From Hymenobacter jejuensis (GTDB lineage: Bacteria; Bacteroidota; Bacteroidia; Cytophagales; Hymenobacteraceae): a stretch of DNA of 64,000 bases. The stretch lies in the NCBI RefSeq assembly GCF_006337165.1, contig NZ_CP040896.1, forward strand, positions 496,001-560,000. The letters are read 5' to 3'. A program made the position numbers and the translations under genes. The notes beneath the pieces were generated by a model, which had not been told where the DNA came from, ran no database searches, and was given only the letters and a program-made list of their open reading frames with translations. Shown one piece after another: positions 52,023 through 61,536 of the stretch (positions are counted from its first letter, which is position 1; the number at the start of each line of letters is the position of its first letter).

Positions 52023-55000
52023 ATGCGAAAAAGTGTACTCTTGGCGCGCCGACTACTGTTGCCGACGCTGCTGGCCACCGTACCAATGGTAGCGGGTGCG
52101 CGGCCTACTCCCGAGGCTGAAACTGCTGTTACGGGACCTCATGTTGCAAACGATTTCTGGGCTCCTATTCAGGTAACCGGCCAGGTCAACGACGAGAAGG
52201 GCGAAGGCATGCCCGGCGTGACGGTGGTGGTAAAAGGCACGACCAACGGGGCCTCCACCGACGGCACCGGCAAGTTTGTGCTGACCATGGACGAAAACGC
52301 CACGCTGGTGGTCTCGTCGGTGGGCTACCTGACACAGGAAGTGGCCGTGGCCGGCCGCACCAGCCTGACGATTGCGCTGGCCCCCGACCGCAAAGCCCTC
52401 GAAGAAGTAGTCGTGACCGGCTACCAAACCCAGCGCAAAGCCGACCTGACCGGGGCCGTGGCCGTGGTCAAGACCGAGGAAATCCGCGACATGGCTTCTA
52501 ACGACGTCACGCGCAACCTGCAAGGCCGGGTACCGGGCGTCAACATCACCACCGACGGCGGGCCGGGCAGCGCGGCCACGGTGCGCATCCGCGGCATCGG
52601 TACGCTGGGCAACAACGACCCGCTGTATGTCATCGACGGCATCCCGACGAAGGAAGGCATCAACCAGATCAACCAGAACGACATCGAGTCGATTCAGGTA
52701 CTGAAAGATGCTTCGGCGGCCAGTATTTACGGCTCGCGAGCCGGCAACGGCGTCATCATCATCACGACCAAGAAGGCCAAGAAAGGCGCCACGCGCGTCG
52801 ACTTTTCGACCTTTTTCAGCGTGCAACAGCCGGGTCCGCACATCAAGATGCTCAACACCCAGGACTACGGCCGGGTGTACGGGCAGGCAGCCATCAACGA
52901 CGGCAAAGTGCCCAGCCTGCCTTACTACAACTTCCAGACGCACCTCGACGCCAGCGGCAAGCCGGTGCTGGACGGCGTAACCATTCCGGAGTTTATCGAT
53001 GCCGACAAAACCATGCGGGCCGCCAACACCGACTGGTTTAAGGAAACCCAGCAAAACGCTCTGATTCAGTCGTATAACCTGAACGTGAGCAGCGGCGGCG
53101 AGCGCGGCGGCGCCCTTTTTTCGCTGAACTACTACGACAACACCGGCACGCTGAAATACACGGGCTTCAACCGCTACACGGCGCGCCTCAACTCCGATTA
53201 TAACTTCCTGAACGGCAAGCTGAAGATCGGGGAAAACCTGACCCTCGTGAAGTCGCAGCAGGCACAATTCGACCTGAACCTGGTGCGCGACCGCACCACG
53301 CAGCTGCCGTCCATTGTGCCCGTGCACACCATTGATGGCGTGGGCTGGGGCGGCCCGGTTGCCGGCATGAGCGACCGCGACAACCCCTTGCGCCTGCTGA
53401 AAGACAACAAGCAAAACCGCTCGAACACGGGCCGGGCATTCGGCAACCTGTTTGCCGACGCCGAAATCCTGAAGGGCCTGCACCTGCGCACCAGCTTCGG
53501 CATCGACTACAGCCTGTACAAGTTCCGCCAGATCTACAAAACCTATAAGGCGGGCTATCTGTCGGAGGCCAATAACCGGGTAACCGACAACGAGCGCTTC
53601 TACGGTAACTGGGTGTGGCAGAACACGTTGAACTACGACATGACGCTGGCCGGTAAGCACCAGCTAGGCTTTGTGGTCGGCACGGAGCGCATCAGCTACT
53701 ACGACGAGAGCACCTACGCCTCGCGCACCAACTTTGCCAGCGAAGACCCCAGCTACACCTACCTCGACGCGGGCTCGGCCAACAAAGACAATGGTGGCTC
53801 GGGCACGGCGTACCGCTTGGCCTCGTACTTCGGCAAGTTCAACTACGCCTTCGCCGACAAGTACTTAGCTTCGGTAACGGTGCGCCGTGACGGCTCCTCG
53901 CGCTTTGGCGAAGACAAGCGGTTTGGCGTATTTCCGGCCGTGTCGGCGGGCTGGCGCCTGAGCGAAGAGAACTTCCTGAAAGACAACGCCGCGTTCCTTT
54001 CCGACTTGAAGCTGCGCGCCGGCTGGGGCCAGACCGGCAACCAGGACATTGCCAACTTCGCTTCGCGCGGCCTTTATCAAGCCTTGCTGGGCACCCTGGA
54101 TCCTAACTTCGATTACGACCACGGCACGGCCTACGACATCTACGGCAACGATACCAACCTGCCCTCGGGCTATCGTCGCGTGCAGCGCGCCAACCCCGGC
54201 CTGAAGTGGGAAACCACCACGCAAACCAACTACGGCATCGACTTCGGCTTCCTCAACAACAAGGTGAGCGGTTCGGTCGATTACTTCATCAAGAACAGCA
54301 AGGACATCTTGGTAAACCTGCCTTACCTGGCTGTAGTGGGCGAAGGCGGCGATAAGTTTGTAAACGGGGCTTCGATTCAGAACAAAGGCTGGGAATTTCT
54401 GCTCGGCTACCAGAACAAGCTCGCTAACAGCCTGACTTACAACATTACCGGCAACCTCTCGACCTACCGCAACAAGCTCACCTTCCTGCCCGCCGAAGTA
54501 ATCAACGCCTACGGCGGCAACGGCCAGGACGTAACGCGCCTGGGCCACTCCATCAATGCGGTGTATGGCTACGTGGCGGACGGCTTGTATCAGAATGCGT
54601 CTGAAGTAAGTTCTGGTCCTACGCAAGTAGGGGCCGCGCCCGGCCGCATCCGTTACAAAGACCTGAACGGCGACGGCAAAGTCGACAACTTCGACCAGAC
54701 CTGGATCACGGAAGGCGTGCCGGACTTCAACTACGGCCTCAACCTGGGCGTGGGCTACAAGGGCTTCGACGTACAGGCGTTCTTCCAGGGTGTGCAGGGC
54801 ATCTATGCCTACAACAACGCCAAATTCCGGACGGATTTCTCGTCCATCGCTTCTGGCGAAAACTGGGGCCAGCGCCTGCTGGGTGCCTGGACGCCAACCA
54901 ATACCGGCTCGACCATTCCGGCGGCTACCCTGATCAACAACAACAACGAAGCGCGCGCTTCGACCTACTTCATCGAGAACGCTTCCTACCTGAAGCTTCG

Positions 55001-55196
55001 CAACCTCCAGGTGGGGTATTCGCTGCCAGAAGGTGTGGTGGGCAAGCTCCATTTGCAAGGAGTGCGCGTGTACGTGCAGAGCCAGAACCTGTTCACGATC
55101 AAGAGCAAGAACTACACCGGCCCCGACCCGGAAGTAACCAATTACCAGTACCCGATTCCGCGCGTTTTCACGACCGGCCTCAACGTTTCCTTCTAG
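52023..55196 (+). CDS. SusC-type TonB-dependent transporter (fructan locus)
   Basis: 1057 residues from ATG 52023 (MRKSVLLARRLLLPTLL gives the export signal). Carboxypeptidase-D-like domain (VTGQVNDEKGEGMPGVTVVV), TonB box VVVTGYQTQ, plug (NDPLYVIDGIP, ASAASIYGSRAGNGVI) and barrel ending FTTGLNVSF. With the SusD at 55219 it should import fructan oligomers. Confidence 0.95.
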   Translation: MRKSVLLARRLLLPTLLATVPMVAGARPTPEAETAVTGPHVANDFWAPIQVTGQVNDEKGEGMPGVTVVVKGTTNGASTDGTGKFVLTMDENATLVVSSVGYLTQEVAVAGRTSLTIALAPDRKALEEVVVTGYQTQRKADLTGAVAVVKTEEIRDMASNDVTRNLQGRVPGVNITTDGGPGSAATVRIRGIGTLGNNDPLYVIDGIPTKEGINQINQNDIESIQVLKDASAASIYGSRAGNGVIIITTKKAKKGATRVDFSTFFSVQQPGPHIKMLNTQDYGRVYGQAAINDGKVPSLPYYNFQTHLDASGKPVLDGVTIPEFIDADKTMRAANTDWFKETQQNALIQSYNLNVSSGGERGGALFSLNYYDNTGTLKYTGFNRYTARLNSDYNFLNGKLKIGENLTLVKSQQAQFDLNLVRDRTTQLPSIVPVHTIDGVGWGGPVAGMSDRDNPLRLLKDNKQNRSNTGRAFGNLFADAEILKGLHLRTSFGIDYSLYKFRQIYKTYKAGYLSEANNRVTDNERFYGNWVWQNTLNYDMTLAGKHQLGFVVGTERISYYDESTYASRTNFASEDPSYTYLDAGSANKDNGGSGTAYRLASYFGKFNYAFADKYLASVTVRRDGSSRFGEDKRFGVFPAVSAGWRLSEENFLKDNAAFLSDLKLRAGWGQTGNQDIANFASRGLYQALLGTLDPNFDYDHGTAYDIYGNDTNLPSGYRRVQRANPGLKWETTTQTNYGIDFGFLNNKVSGSVDYFIKNSKDILVNLPYLAVVGEGGDKFVNGASIQNKGWEFLLGYQNKLANSLTYNITGNLSTYRNKLTFLPAEVINAYGGNGQDVTRLGHSINAVYGYVADGLYQNASEVSSGPTQVGAAPGRIRYKDLNGDGKVDNFDQTWITEGVPDFNYGLNLGVGYKGFDVQAFFQGVQGIYAYNNAKFRTDFSSIASGENWGQRLLGAWTPTNTGSTIPAATLINNNNEARASTYFIENASYLKLRNLQVGYSLPEGVVGKLHLQGVRVYVQSQNLFTIKSKNYTGPDPEVTNYQYPIPRVFTTGLNVSF

Positions 55197-55218
55197 CCAC
55201 TCGCCAACGCTCCATCTT

Positions 55219-56934
55219 ATGAAAAACCTGAAAACCAGCGTGTTGGCTCTTTCGCTGCTCACGCTTTCCTTCGGCTGCTCCGATAACAAATTCCTCAACG
55301 TACAGCCCACCGGCGCCCTCAGCGACGACCAGCTGAATACGCCCGCCAACATCGAGAAGCAGGTCATTGCGGCGTACTCGCAGCTCGGCAACGACGTGTA
55401 CCGCGCGCCCTACACCTCTATGTGGCCCTACGGCAACGTCCGCGGCGGCGATGCTTACAAGGGCGGCAACGGCACGGCCGACGTTGACGCGTTTCACTTC
55501 TACGAAACCTTCTCCTTCAACCGCGTCGACATTGGCAACACCGACGAGCTGTGGTTTTTGCTTTACATCGGCGTGTCGCGCACCAACGATGCCCTGCGCC
55601 GCCTCAATGCCGTGGACATGCCCAACAAGGCCGTTCGCCAAGGCGAGATGCGCTTTCTGCGCGGGCACTTCTACTTTTTGCTGAAAGAGCTGTTTGGCCG
55701 GGTCCCCTACATCGACGAAACCATCCCGACGGAGCAGTACCCAGAAGTATCGAACGTGGCTCTGACCAACGATCAGCTTTGGGCCAAAATCGCCGATGAC
55801 TTCCGCTTTGCCGTGGCTAACCTGCCGGAAACTCAGCCCGAAATCGGGCGGGCCAACAAGTCGGCGGCGCAGGCTTACCTAGCCAAAACCCTTCTGTATC
55901 AGGCGTATGTACAAAGCGACAACCACGCCGTTACGTCCATCGACCAGACCAAACTGCAGGAAGTGCTGTCGCTGACCAACCAGGTAATTGCGACCGGCAA
56001 GTACTCGCTGAATCCCGATTATGCCACCAACTTCCTCACGGCCGGCGACAACAGCCCGGAGTCAGTGTTTGCCATCCAGTTTTCGCGCAACGACGGCACG
56101 CCCAAAGGCCGCACCGACCGCGGCAACTGCCTGAACTACCCCATGAACCCTGATTACGGCTGCTGCGGCTTCCACCAGCCCAGTCAGAACCTGGTCAACG
56201 CCTTCAAAACCGACGCCCAAGGACTGCCACTGTTCACAACGTTCAACAATGCCGACCTAAAGCAACCGTCTGACTTTCAGACCAATACCGTTGACCCGCG
56301 CATCGACCATACGGTAGGCATTCCGACGCACCCGTACAAGTATGATCCTGCGTTGGTGTTCGACGACAACTCTTGGCTGCGCGACAAGAATACCTACGGC
56401 GTGTTCATGTCGATGAAGGAAAACGTGCTGCCCTCCGACCCCAGCTTCCAGAAAACGCCGCCGTTTATGAGTTCGTCGAAAAACTGGACCATCATCCGCT
56501 TCGCCGACGTGCTGTTGTGGAAAGCGGAAGCCCTCATCGAGCTAAACCGCGCCACCGAGGCCTTGCCCATCATCAACCAGATCCGGCAGCGCGCCCAAAA
56601 CAGCACGGCTCGTTTGAAAACCAGCAGCGGCCAGCCCATTTCCAACTACAAAATCGGCCTGTACAGCGCCGGACAGTGGAACCAGCAGTATGCCCGCGAG
56701 GCCCTGCGCTTCGAGCGGCGCCTGGAGTTTGCCCTGGAAGGCTACCGCTTCTTTGACCTTGTGCGCTGGGGCATCGCCGGCGACTACCTGAACGCGTATT
56801 TCGAGAAGGAAAAGGTAAAGCGCCTGCACCTGAAAGACGCCCACTTCACAATCGGCCGCGACGAATACCTCCCCATTCCGCTGAACCAGATCAATTTCAG
56901 CAAAGGCTTATACAAGCAGAATCCCGGCTGGTAA
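55219..56934 (+). CDS. SusD-type glycan-binding lipoprotein (fructan locus)
   Basis: 571 residues, lipobox SFGC followed by SDNKFLNVQPTGALSDDQL. SusD helices include GEMRFLRGHFYFLLKELFG and the C-terminal RRLEFALEGYRFFDLVRWG. It begins 22 bases after susC. Confidence 0.94.
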   Translation: MKNLKTSVLALSLLTLSFGCSDNKFLNVQPTGALSDDQLNTPANIEKQVIAAYSQLGNDVYRAPYTSMWPYGNVRGGDAYKGGNGTADVDAFHFYETFSFNRVDIGNTDELWFLLYIGVSRTNDALRRLNAVDMPNKAVRQGEMRFLRGHFYFLLKELFGRVPYIDETIPTEQYPEVSNVALTNDQLWAKIADDFRFAVANLPETQPEIGRANKSAAQAYLAKTLLYQAYVQSDNHAVTSIDQTKLQEVLSLTNQVIATGKYSLNPDYATNFLTAGDNSPESVFAIQFSRNDGTPKGRTDRGNCLNYPMNPDYGCCGFHQPSQNLVNAFKTDAQGLPLFTTFNNADLKQPSDFQTNTVDPRIDHTVGIPTHPYKYDPALVFDDNSWLRDKNTYGVFMSMKENVLPSDPSFQKTPPFMSSSKNWTIIRFADVLLWKAEALIELNRATEALPIINQIRQRAQNSTARLKTSSGQPISNYKIGLYSAGQWNQQYAREALRFERRLEFALEGYRFFDLVRWGIAGDYLNAYFEKEKVKRLHLKDAHFTIGRDEYLPIPLNQINFSKGLYKQNPGW

Positions 56935-56952
56935 CGATCTCGTACTGAATAA

Positions 56953-56995
56953 ATTACCTAGCTTCCTTTTCTTCTCGAAATCGGAGCTAGGTAAT
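56953..56995 (+). promoter_or_regulatory. Hairpin between susD and the sugar porter
   Basis: ATTACCTAGCT (56953-56963) and AGCTAGGTAAT (56985-56995) pair perfectly. It is just behind the susD stop and may weaken read-through or protect the susCD message. It also shows that an ATG at 56994 is not the porter start. Confidence 0.55.
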
Positions 56996-57056
56996 GCGGT
57001 TCCGGCTCCGGAGAGCAGTCCAAAAACGCGGGCCTCATTCCTACTTTCTTATTCTG

Positions 57057-58379
57057 ATGAAAAATCGCAACGTCTTTTTCTGGTCTATCGTCGTCGCGCT
57101 GGGCGGCTTCCTGTTCGGGTTCGACACGGCCGTGATTTCCGGTGCCGAAAAGGCCATTCAGCAGGTGTGGCACCTCAACGCGTTTGAGCACGGCTTCACC
57201 ATCGCCATCGCCCTGATCGGCACGGTGTTCGGCGCCATTTTCGGCGGCATTCCTTCCGACAAGCTCGGCCGCCGCAAGACGCTGATCTGGATTGCCGTGC
57301 TCTACTTTGTGTCGGCGCTGGGCGCGGCGCTCACCCCGCTGTGGGTGCCGTTCATGATGTTCCGTTTTCTGGGCGGGCTGGGCGTAGGGGCGTCATCGGT
57401 GACGGCACCGCTCTACATCTCCGAGATTTCGCCGCCCAAATCGCGCGGACGGATGGTGGCCTTGTTTCAGTTTAACATCGTGTTCGGCATCCTGACCGCT
57501 TACCTCTCCAACTACCTGCTGGCCGGCATCGGCGACCAAGATTGGCGCTGGATGTTGGGCATTCAGGCGGTGCCGGCTACTGCGTTTCTGCTGTTGCTGT
57601 TCCGCGTGCCCGAAAGCCCGCGCTGGCTGCTGGGGCAAGGGCGCGTCGAGGAAGGCCGCCAAGTCCTGCGCCTGATCGACCCCGAAACCGCCGAGCAAGA
57701 CGTAACCTCCATCCTGACGACCAACGCCGCCGACGAATCCCTGAGCGTTTCGCTGTTTGCGCGAGCCTACCGCGAGCCGGTGATGCTGGCGATGCTGTTT
57801 GCTTTTTTCAACCAAGTATCGGGCATCAACGCCATCATCTACTACGCCCCGCGCATCTTCGAAATGACGGGGTTGGGCAAAGGCTCGGCGCTGTTGTCGT
57901 CGGCGGGCATTGGGTTGGTAAACTTCGCGTTTACACTGCTGGCCATGAATTTCATCGATCGCTTTGGGCGCCGCAAGCTCATGCTCATCGGCTCGGTGGG
58001 CCTGATCGTGACGCTGGGTTTGGTGGCGCGCGCCTTCTACACCGAGCAGTTTGGCGGCGTGCTGGTGCCGGTGCTGCTGTTTGTGTACATCGCTTTTTTC
58101 GCTTTTTCGCAGGGCGCAGTTATCTGGGTGTTCATCTCCGAGATTTTTCCGAACACCGTGCGGGCCAAAGGCCAGGCGCTGGGCAGCTCGACGCACTGGG
58201 TGATGGCGGCGCTCATCGCCTTCACATTCCCGTATTTTGCTGAGCACCTGGGCGGTGGGCATACGTTCGCGTTTTTCTGCGGCATGATGGTGTTGCAACT
58301 GCTGTTTGTGTGGCGCTTCATGCCCGAAACCAAAGGCACCAGCCTGGAGCAACTCGAAAAGACTTTGGTGATACACTAA
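57057..58379 (+). CDS. MFS sugar porter (fructose/monosaccharide importer)
   Basis: 440 residues from ATG 57057 (MKNRNVFFWSIVVALGGFLFGFDTA), 12 helices. Sugar porter marks: GGFLFGFDTAVISG, SDKLGRRKT, RFLGGLGVGASSV, PESPRWLLGQGR, NQVSGINAIIYYAP and PETKGTSLEQLE. In the model fructan locus the same position is taken by an inner-membrane fructose importer, so fructose is the likely cargo. Confidence 0.92.
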   Translation: MKNRNVFFWSIVVALGGFLFGFDTAVISGAEKAIQQVWHLNAFEHGFTIAIALIGTVFGAIFGGIPSDKLGRRKTLIWIAVLYFVSALGAALTPLWVPFMMFRFLGGLGVGASSVTAPLYISEISPPKSRGRMVALFQFNIVFGILTAYLSNYLLAGIGDQDWRWMLGIQAVPATAFLLLLFRVPESPRWLLGQGRVEEGRQVLRLIDPETAEQDVTSILTTNAADESLSVSLFARAYREPVMLAMLFAFFNQVSGINAIIYYAPRIFEMTGLGKGSALLSSAGIGLVNFAFTLLAMNFIDRFGRRKLMLIGSVGLIVTLGLVARAFYTEQFGGVLVPVLLFVYIAFFAFSQGAVIWVFISEIFPNTVRAKGQALGSSTHWVMAALIAFTFPYFAEHLGGGHTFAFFCGMMVLQLLFVWRFMPETKGTSLEQLEKTLVIH

Positions 58380-58388
58380 AAATCAACC

Positions 58389-58426
58389 AGAACGTCATGC
58401 TTCGGCTGCGCTCGGCATGACGTTCT
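58389..58426 (+). terminator. Hairpin between the porter and fructokinase genes
   Basis: AGAACGTCATGC (58389-58400) pairs with GCATGACGTTCT (58415-58426), followed by TTTT. The loop and arms resemble the dispersed GTCATGC repeat type, like the longer copy at 40638. It may only partly stop transcription. Confidence 0.7.
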
Positions 58427-58443
58427 TTTAAGCCTTATATCCG

Positions 58444-59337
58444 ATGCCTAACAACACTATTGTCTGTTTCGGTGAAACGCTCTGGGACGTGCTACCCTCG
58501 GGCAAGCAGCCGGGTGGAGCGCCCTTCAACGTGGCCGTGCACCTGCACCAGCTCGGCCAGCCGGTGGAGCTCATCAGCCGCGTCGGCGACGACGATTTGG
58601 GCACCGAGCTACTTGCTTTTCTGGAAGAGCGCGGCGTATCGACCACCTACGTGCAGCGCGGCCACACTCACCTGACCGGCGTGGTGAAGGCCAACGTGGG
58701 CGACCGTAACGAAGTGGTTTACAAGATTGTGCAGCCCGTTGCCTGGGACTACATTCAGTACGAAGACCGCCTGCGCGACTTGGTTGCCGACGCCGACATG
58801 TTTGTGTTCGGCAGCCTAGCGGCCCGCACACCGGCCACCCGCGAAACCCTGTACCGGCTGCTGCAAAATGCCCGTTTCAAGGTGTTCGACGTGAACATGC
58901 GCCCGCCCCACTACACCCGCGAAGTGGTGAGCTACCTGCTGGAACACGCCGATCTGGTGAAGATGAACCACCACGAACTGGCCGAGATTATGGGCTGGTT
59001 TGGCAAAGACGCCGACGAAGAAACGGCCCTGGCGTGGCTGGCCGAGCGCTTCGGGCTGCAAGGCGTGTGCGTGACCAAAGGCGCCGACGGCGCCATTATG
59101 TGGAAGGGCGGCAAGCTCTACCGCAGCGAAGGCATCTCGGTGCAAGTGCAGGACACCATCGGCAGTGGCGATGCTTTTCTGGCCGCCCTGCTCACCTGCT
59201 GGCAAGCCGGCAAAGACCCAGAAGAATGTCTGCGCCGCGCTTGTGCAACTGGCTCATTAGTAGCTACTTATCAAGGAGCCACTCCTTTAATTACTGAAAG
59301 CCAAATTGCCGAATTCATGGCAGCTCATACTGTATAG
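58444..59337 (+). CDS. PfkB family fructokinase
   Basis: 297 residues. Start VCFGETLWDVLPSG and GGAPFNVAVHLHQLG are the PfkB signature 1 region; DTIGSGDAFLAALL is signature 2 with catalytic Asp243. It phosphorylates fructose taken up by the porter (inferred from context). The GH32 gene starts 34 bases after its stop. Confidence 0.92.
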   Translation: MPNNTIVCFGETLWDVLPSGKQPGGAPFNVAVHLHQLGQPVELISRVGDDDLGTELLAFLEERGVSTTYVQRGHTHLTGVVKANVGDRNEVVYKIVQPVAWDYIQYEDRLRDLVADADMFVFGSLAARTPATRETLYRLLQNARFKVFDVNMRPPHYTREVVSYLLEHADLVKMNHHELAEIMGWFGKDADEETALAWLAERFGLQGVCVTKGADGAIMWKGGKLYRSEGISVQVQDTIGSGDAFLAALLTCWQAGKDPEECLRRACATGSLVATYQGATPLITESQIAEFMAAHTV

Positions 59338-59371
59338 CTCCTTATCTCTCCCGCTACAAATTCCTTTCCAT

Positions 59372-60901
59372 ATGAAAAAAGCGCTTCTCCTGGCCCTGCC
59401 CTTTCTCGGCCTGGCTCGGCTGGGTACTGCCCAAACTACGCCCGCAACCACACCTGCTCCTACTCCGCAATACCGGCCGGCTTATCATTTTAGCCCCGCT
59501 GCGCACTGGATGAACGACCCCAACGGCATGGTGTATTACCAAGGCACCTACCACCTGTTTTTCCAATATTACCCCGAAGCCATGGTGTGGGGCCCGATGC
59601 ATTGGGGCCACGCCACCAGCCCCGATATGGTAACCTGGAAAGAGCAGCCTATTGCGCTTTACCCTGATAGTCTGGGCTATATCTTCTCCGGCAGCGCCGT
59701 GGTCGATGCCAACAACACCTCGGGCTTCGGCAAAAACGGGCAAGTGCCGCTGGTGGCCATTTTTACCCACCACAACCCCAAGGAGGAGAAAAAAGGCACT
59801 AACAAGCACCAAAACCAGAGCCTGGCTTACAGCCTTGATGCCGGCAAAACCTGGACGAAGTACGACAAGAATCCCGTATTGAAAAACCCTGGTATTCAGG
59901 ACTTTCGCGACCCCAAAGTAATATGGTACGAGGCGGGCAAAAAGTGGGTGATGACGCTGGCCACCAAAGACCGCATCACGTTCTACTCGTCGCCTAACCT
60001 GAAGGACTGGAGCAAGGAAAGCGAATTCGGGCAAAAACTCGGTGCCCACGGCGGCGTCTGGGAATGCCCGGACCTGTTCCCGCTGACGCTGAACGGCAAA
60101 ACTCATTGGGTGCTGATTGTGAACCTGAACCCCGGCGGCCCCAACGGCGGCTCCGGCACGCAGTATTTTGTGGGCAACTTCGATGGCAAAACCTTCACGC
60201 CTGCCTCAACCGACACGAAATGGGCCGATTACGGCCCCGACGACTACGCCGGCGTGACGTGGTCGAACACCGGCAACCGCCGTCTTTTCCTGGGCTGGAT
60301 GAGCAACTGGGAATACGCCAACCAAGTGCCCACCTCGCCTTGGCGCAACGCCACCACGGCCCCGCGTGAGTTGGCGCTGCAACAGGTAGGCTCGCAGATG
60401 TACTTGACCTCGCAGCCGGTGAAAGAACTGGCCAAAATCGCCCAGCCGGGCACCACACTCAAGAACATTACGGTGCCGAAGCAGTACGACCTCTCGGCCA
60501 AAGTCAAAAACGCGGGCGACAAGTTTCAGCTCAAGCTCAGCGCGGCCCAACTGGCAACGTATTCGCTGGTGCTTTCCAACAGCAAGGGCGAAGAGTTGGT
60601 AATCGGCTACGACAAAAAAGCCAATCAGTACTACATCGACCGCACCAAGGCGGGTCAATCGGGTTTCAGCAGCAAGTTTGCCGGACGGCACACGGCCCCG
60701 CGGCTGGCTACCACGCCTCAAACAAACCTAACGCTGCTTTTCGACGCCAGCTCAGTAGAGCTTTTCGCCGATCAGGGCCTGACGGTTATGAGCGAGCTTT
60801 TCTTTCCCACGCAAATACTTGATAAAATGACACTTAGGTCAGAAGGTAATTTTGCCGTGCGCGAGCTAAGTTACGCTAACCTGGCCGCCGAGGTGAAGTA
60901 G
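59372..60901 (+). CDS. GH32 fructan hydrolase (levanase/inulinase/invertase type)
   Basis: 509 residues from ATG 59372 (MKKALLLALPFLGLARLGTAQ signal). Five-blade propeller with nucleophile Asp49 in WMNDPNG, Asp180 in FRDPK and acid/base Glu231 in WECPDL; C-terminal beta sandwich from about residue 355. Extracellular or periplasmic release of fructose from levan, inulin or sucrose. The active-site text does not tell endo from exo action. Confidence 0.94.
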   Translation: MKKALLLALPFLGLARLGTAQTTPATTPAPTPQYRPAYHFSPAAHWMNDPNGMVYYQGTYHLFFQYYPEAMVWGPMHWGHATSPDMVTWKEQPIALYPDSLGYIFSGSAVVDANNTSGFGKNGQVPLVAIFTHHNPKEEKKGTNKHQNQSLAYSLDAGKTWTKYDKNPVLKNPGIQDFRDPKVIWYEAGKKWVMTLATKDRITFYSSPNLKDWSKESEFGQKLGAHGGVWECPDLFPLTLNGKTHWVLIVNLNPGGPNGGSGTQYFVGNFDGKTFTPASTDTKWADYGPDDYAGVTWSNTGNRRLFLGWMSNWEYANQVPTSPWRNATTAPRELALQQVGSQMYLTSQPVKELAKIAQPGTTLKNITVPKQYDLSAKVKNAGDKFQLKLSAAQLATYSLVLSNSKGEELVIGYDKKANQYYIDRTKAGQSGFSSKFAGRHTAPRLATTPQTNLTLLFDASSVELFADQGLTVMSELFFPTQILDKMTLRSEGNFAVRELSYANLAAEVK

Positions 60902-60942
60902 CGCGGAAAACAACTAGCGCCGTTTCCAAGTCTGGAGATGGA

Positions 60943-60974
60943 GTGTAGAGACTCGAAGTGTTGCGTTTCTACAC
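60943..60974. repeat. REP-like GTGTAGAGAC hairpin (degraded second copy)
   Basis: GTGTAGAGACTCGA and TTGCGTTTCTACAC pair with a few mismatches around a 4-base centre. Same type as the perfect copy at 38261-38296. Confidence 0.65.
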
Positions 60975-61000
60975 CGCGAAGACCGCTCCTTGCGCTTTCT

Positions 61001-61056
61001 GCCCAACGCCACTTGGTACCTGATGATGCATTCTCAGGTAGCGAGTGGCGTTGGGC
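61001..61056 (+). terminator. Terminator of the fructan operon
   Basis: Perfect 13-base arms GCCCAACGCCACT (61001-61013) and AGTGGCGTTGGGC (61044-61056), an inner ACCTGA/TCAGGT stem, and TTTT directly after. Confidence 0.88.
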
Positions 61057-61188
61057 TTTTGTTGTGGCTACCATAGGCAAAGCCTTGTCGTGCAACCCGG
61101 CAATGGGTTGTATGTACAGAAAAATCCGCCTGAGGCTAGCCGGTCGTTGCGCAGGCGCGTATAACTTCCCTCAATCCTATTTTTGCCT

Positions 61189-61500
61189 ATGGCCGAAGCT
61201 GCCACGCCCCTCGAAGAGGATCTGTCGTTTGTACCTGAGTACGACCTGCAACTGTACATTGCCGGCTCGTCGCCGACATCTATGCGGGCCCTCGACAACC
61301 TTCGGGCTATTTGTGCGCAGTATTTGTCGGGCCGCCACCAGCTGGCCGTCGTGGACCTGCATCAGCACCCCGAACGCGCCAGCGAGGACGAAGTTCTTGG
61401 CGTGCCGATGCTGCTCAAGAAACGCCCCGGCCTGGTCCGTCGGCTGGTCGGTGACCTCTCCAACCGCGATCGCGTGCTCAAAGCCTTGGGCTTGCTGTAA
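61189..61500 (+). CDS. KaiB-like protein (lone)
   Basis: 103 residues from ATG 61189. The whole length fits the KaiB thioredoxin-like family: YDLQLYIAGSSPTSMRALDNL, VVDLHQHPERASEDEVLGVP and VGDLSNRDRVLKALGLL correspond to KaiB's conserved first strand/helix, LxxxPxLxxD/E segment and C-terminal GDLS helix. In cyanobacteria KaiB works with KaiA and KaiC in the clock; no kaiC or kinase is next to it here. Outside cyanobacteria its role is mostly unknown (stress or phase signalling). Confidence 0.88.
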   Translation: MAEAATPLEEDLSFVPEYDLQLYIAGSSPTSMRALDNLRAICAQYLSGRHQLAVVDLHQHPERASEDEVLGVPMLLKKRPGLVRRLVGDLSNRDRVLKALGLL

Positions 61501-61536
61501 AGCTGGCCAAACCGCCGGAGCAGGGATTTCGCTACG

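Noticed and set aside
52053..53660. Minus-strand open frame of 535 codons across susC
   Set aside because: Antisense shadow of a clear SusC gene. The translation has low complexity (Val/Ala/Gly/His-rich) and no family marks.
28948..55196. TGA-containing segments of the SusC proteins (TTGAIS, LTGAVA) as flavinylation sites
   Set aside because: They are part of the usual SusC plug region and do not fit Dxx[ST]GA[ST].
53865..55391. Minus-strand open frame of 508 codons across susC/susD
   Set aside because: Same reason; it also spans two real genes and their gap.
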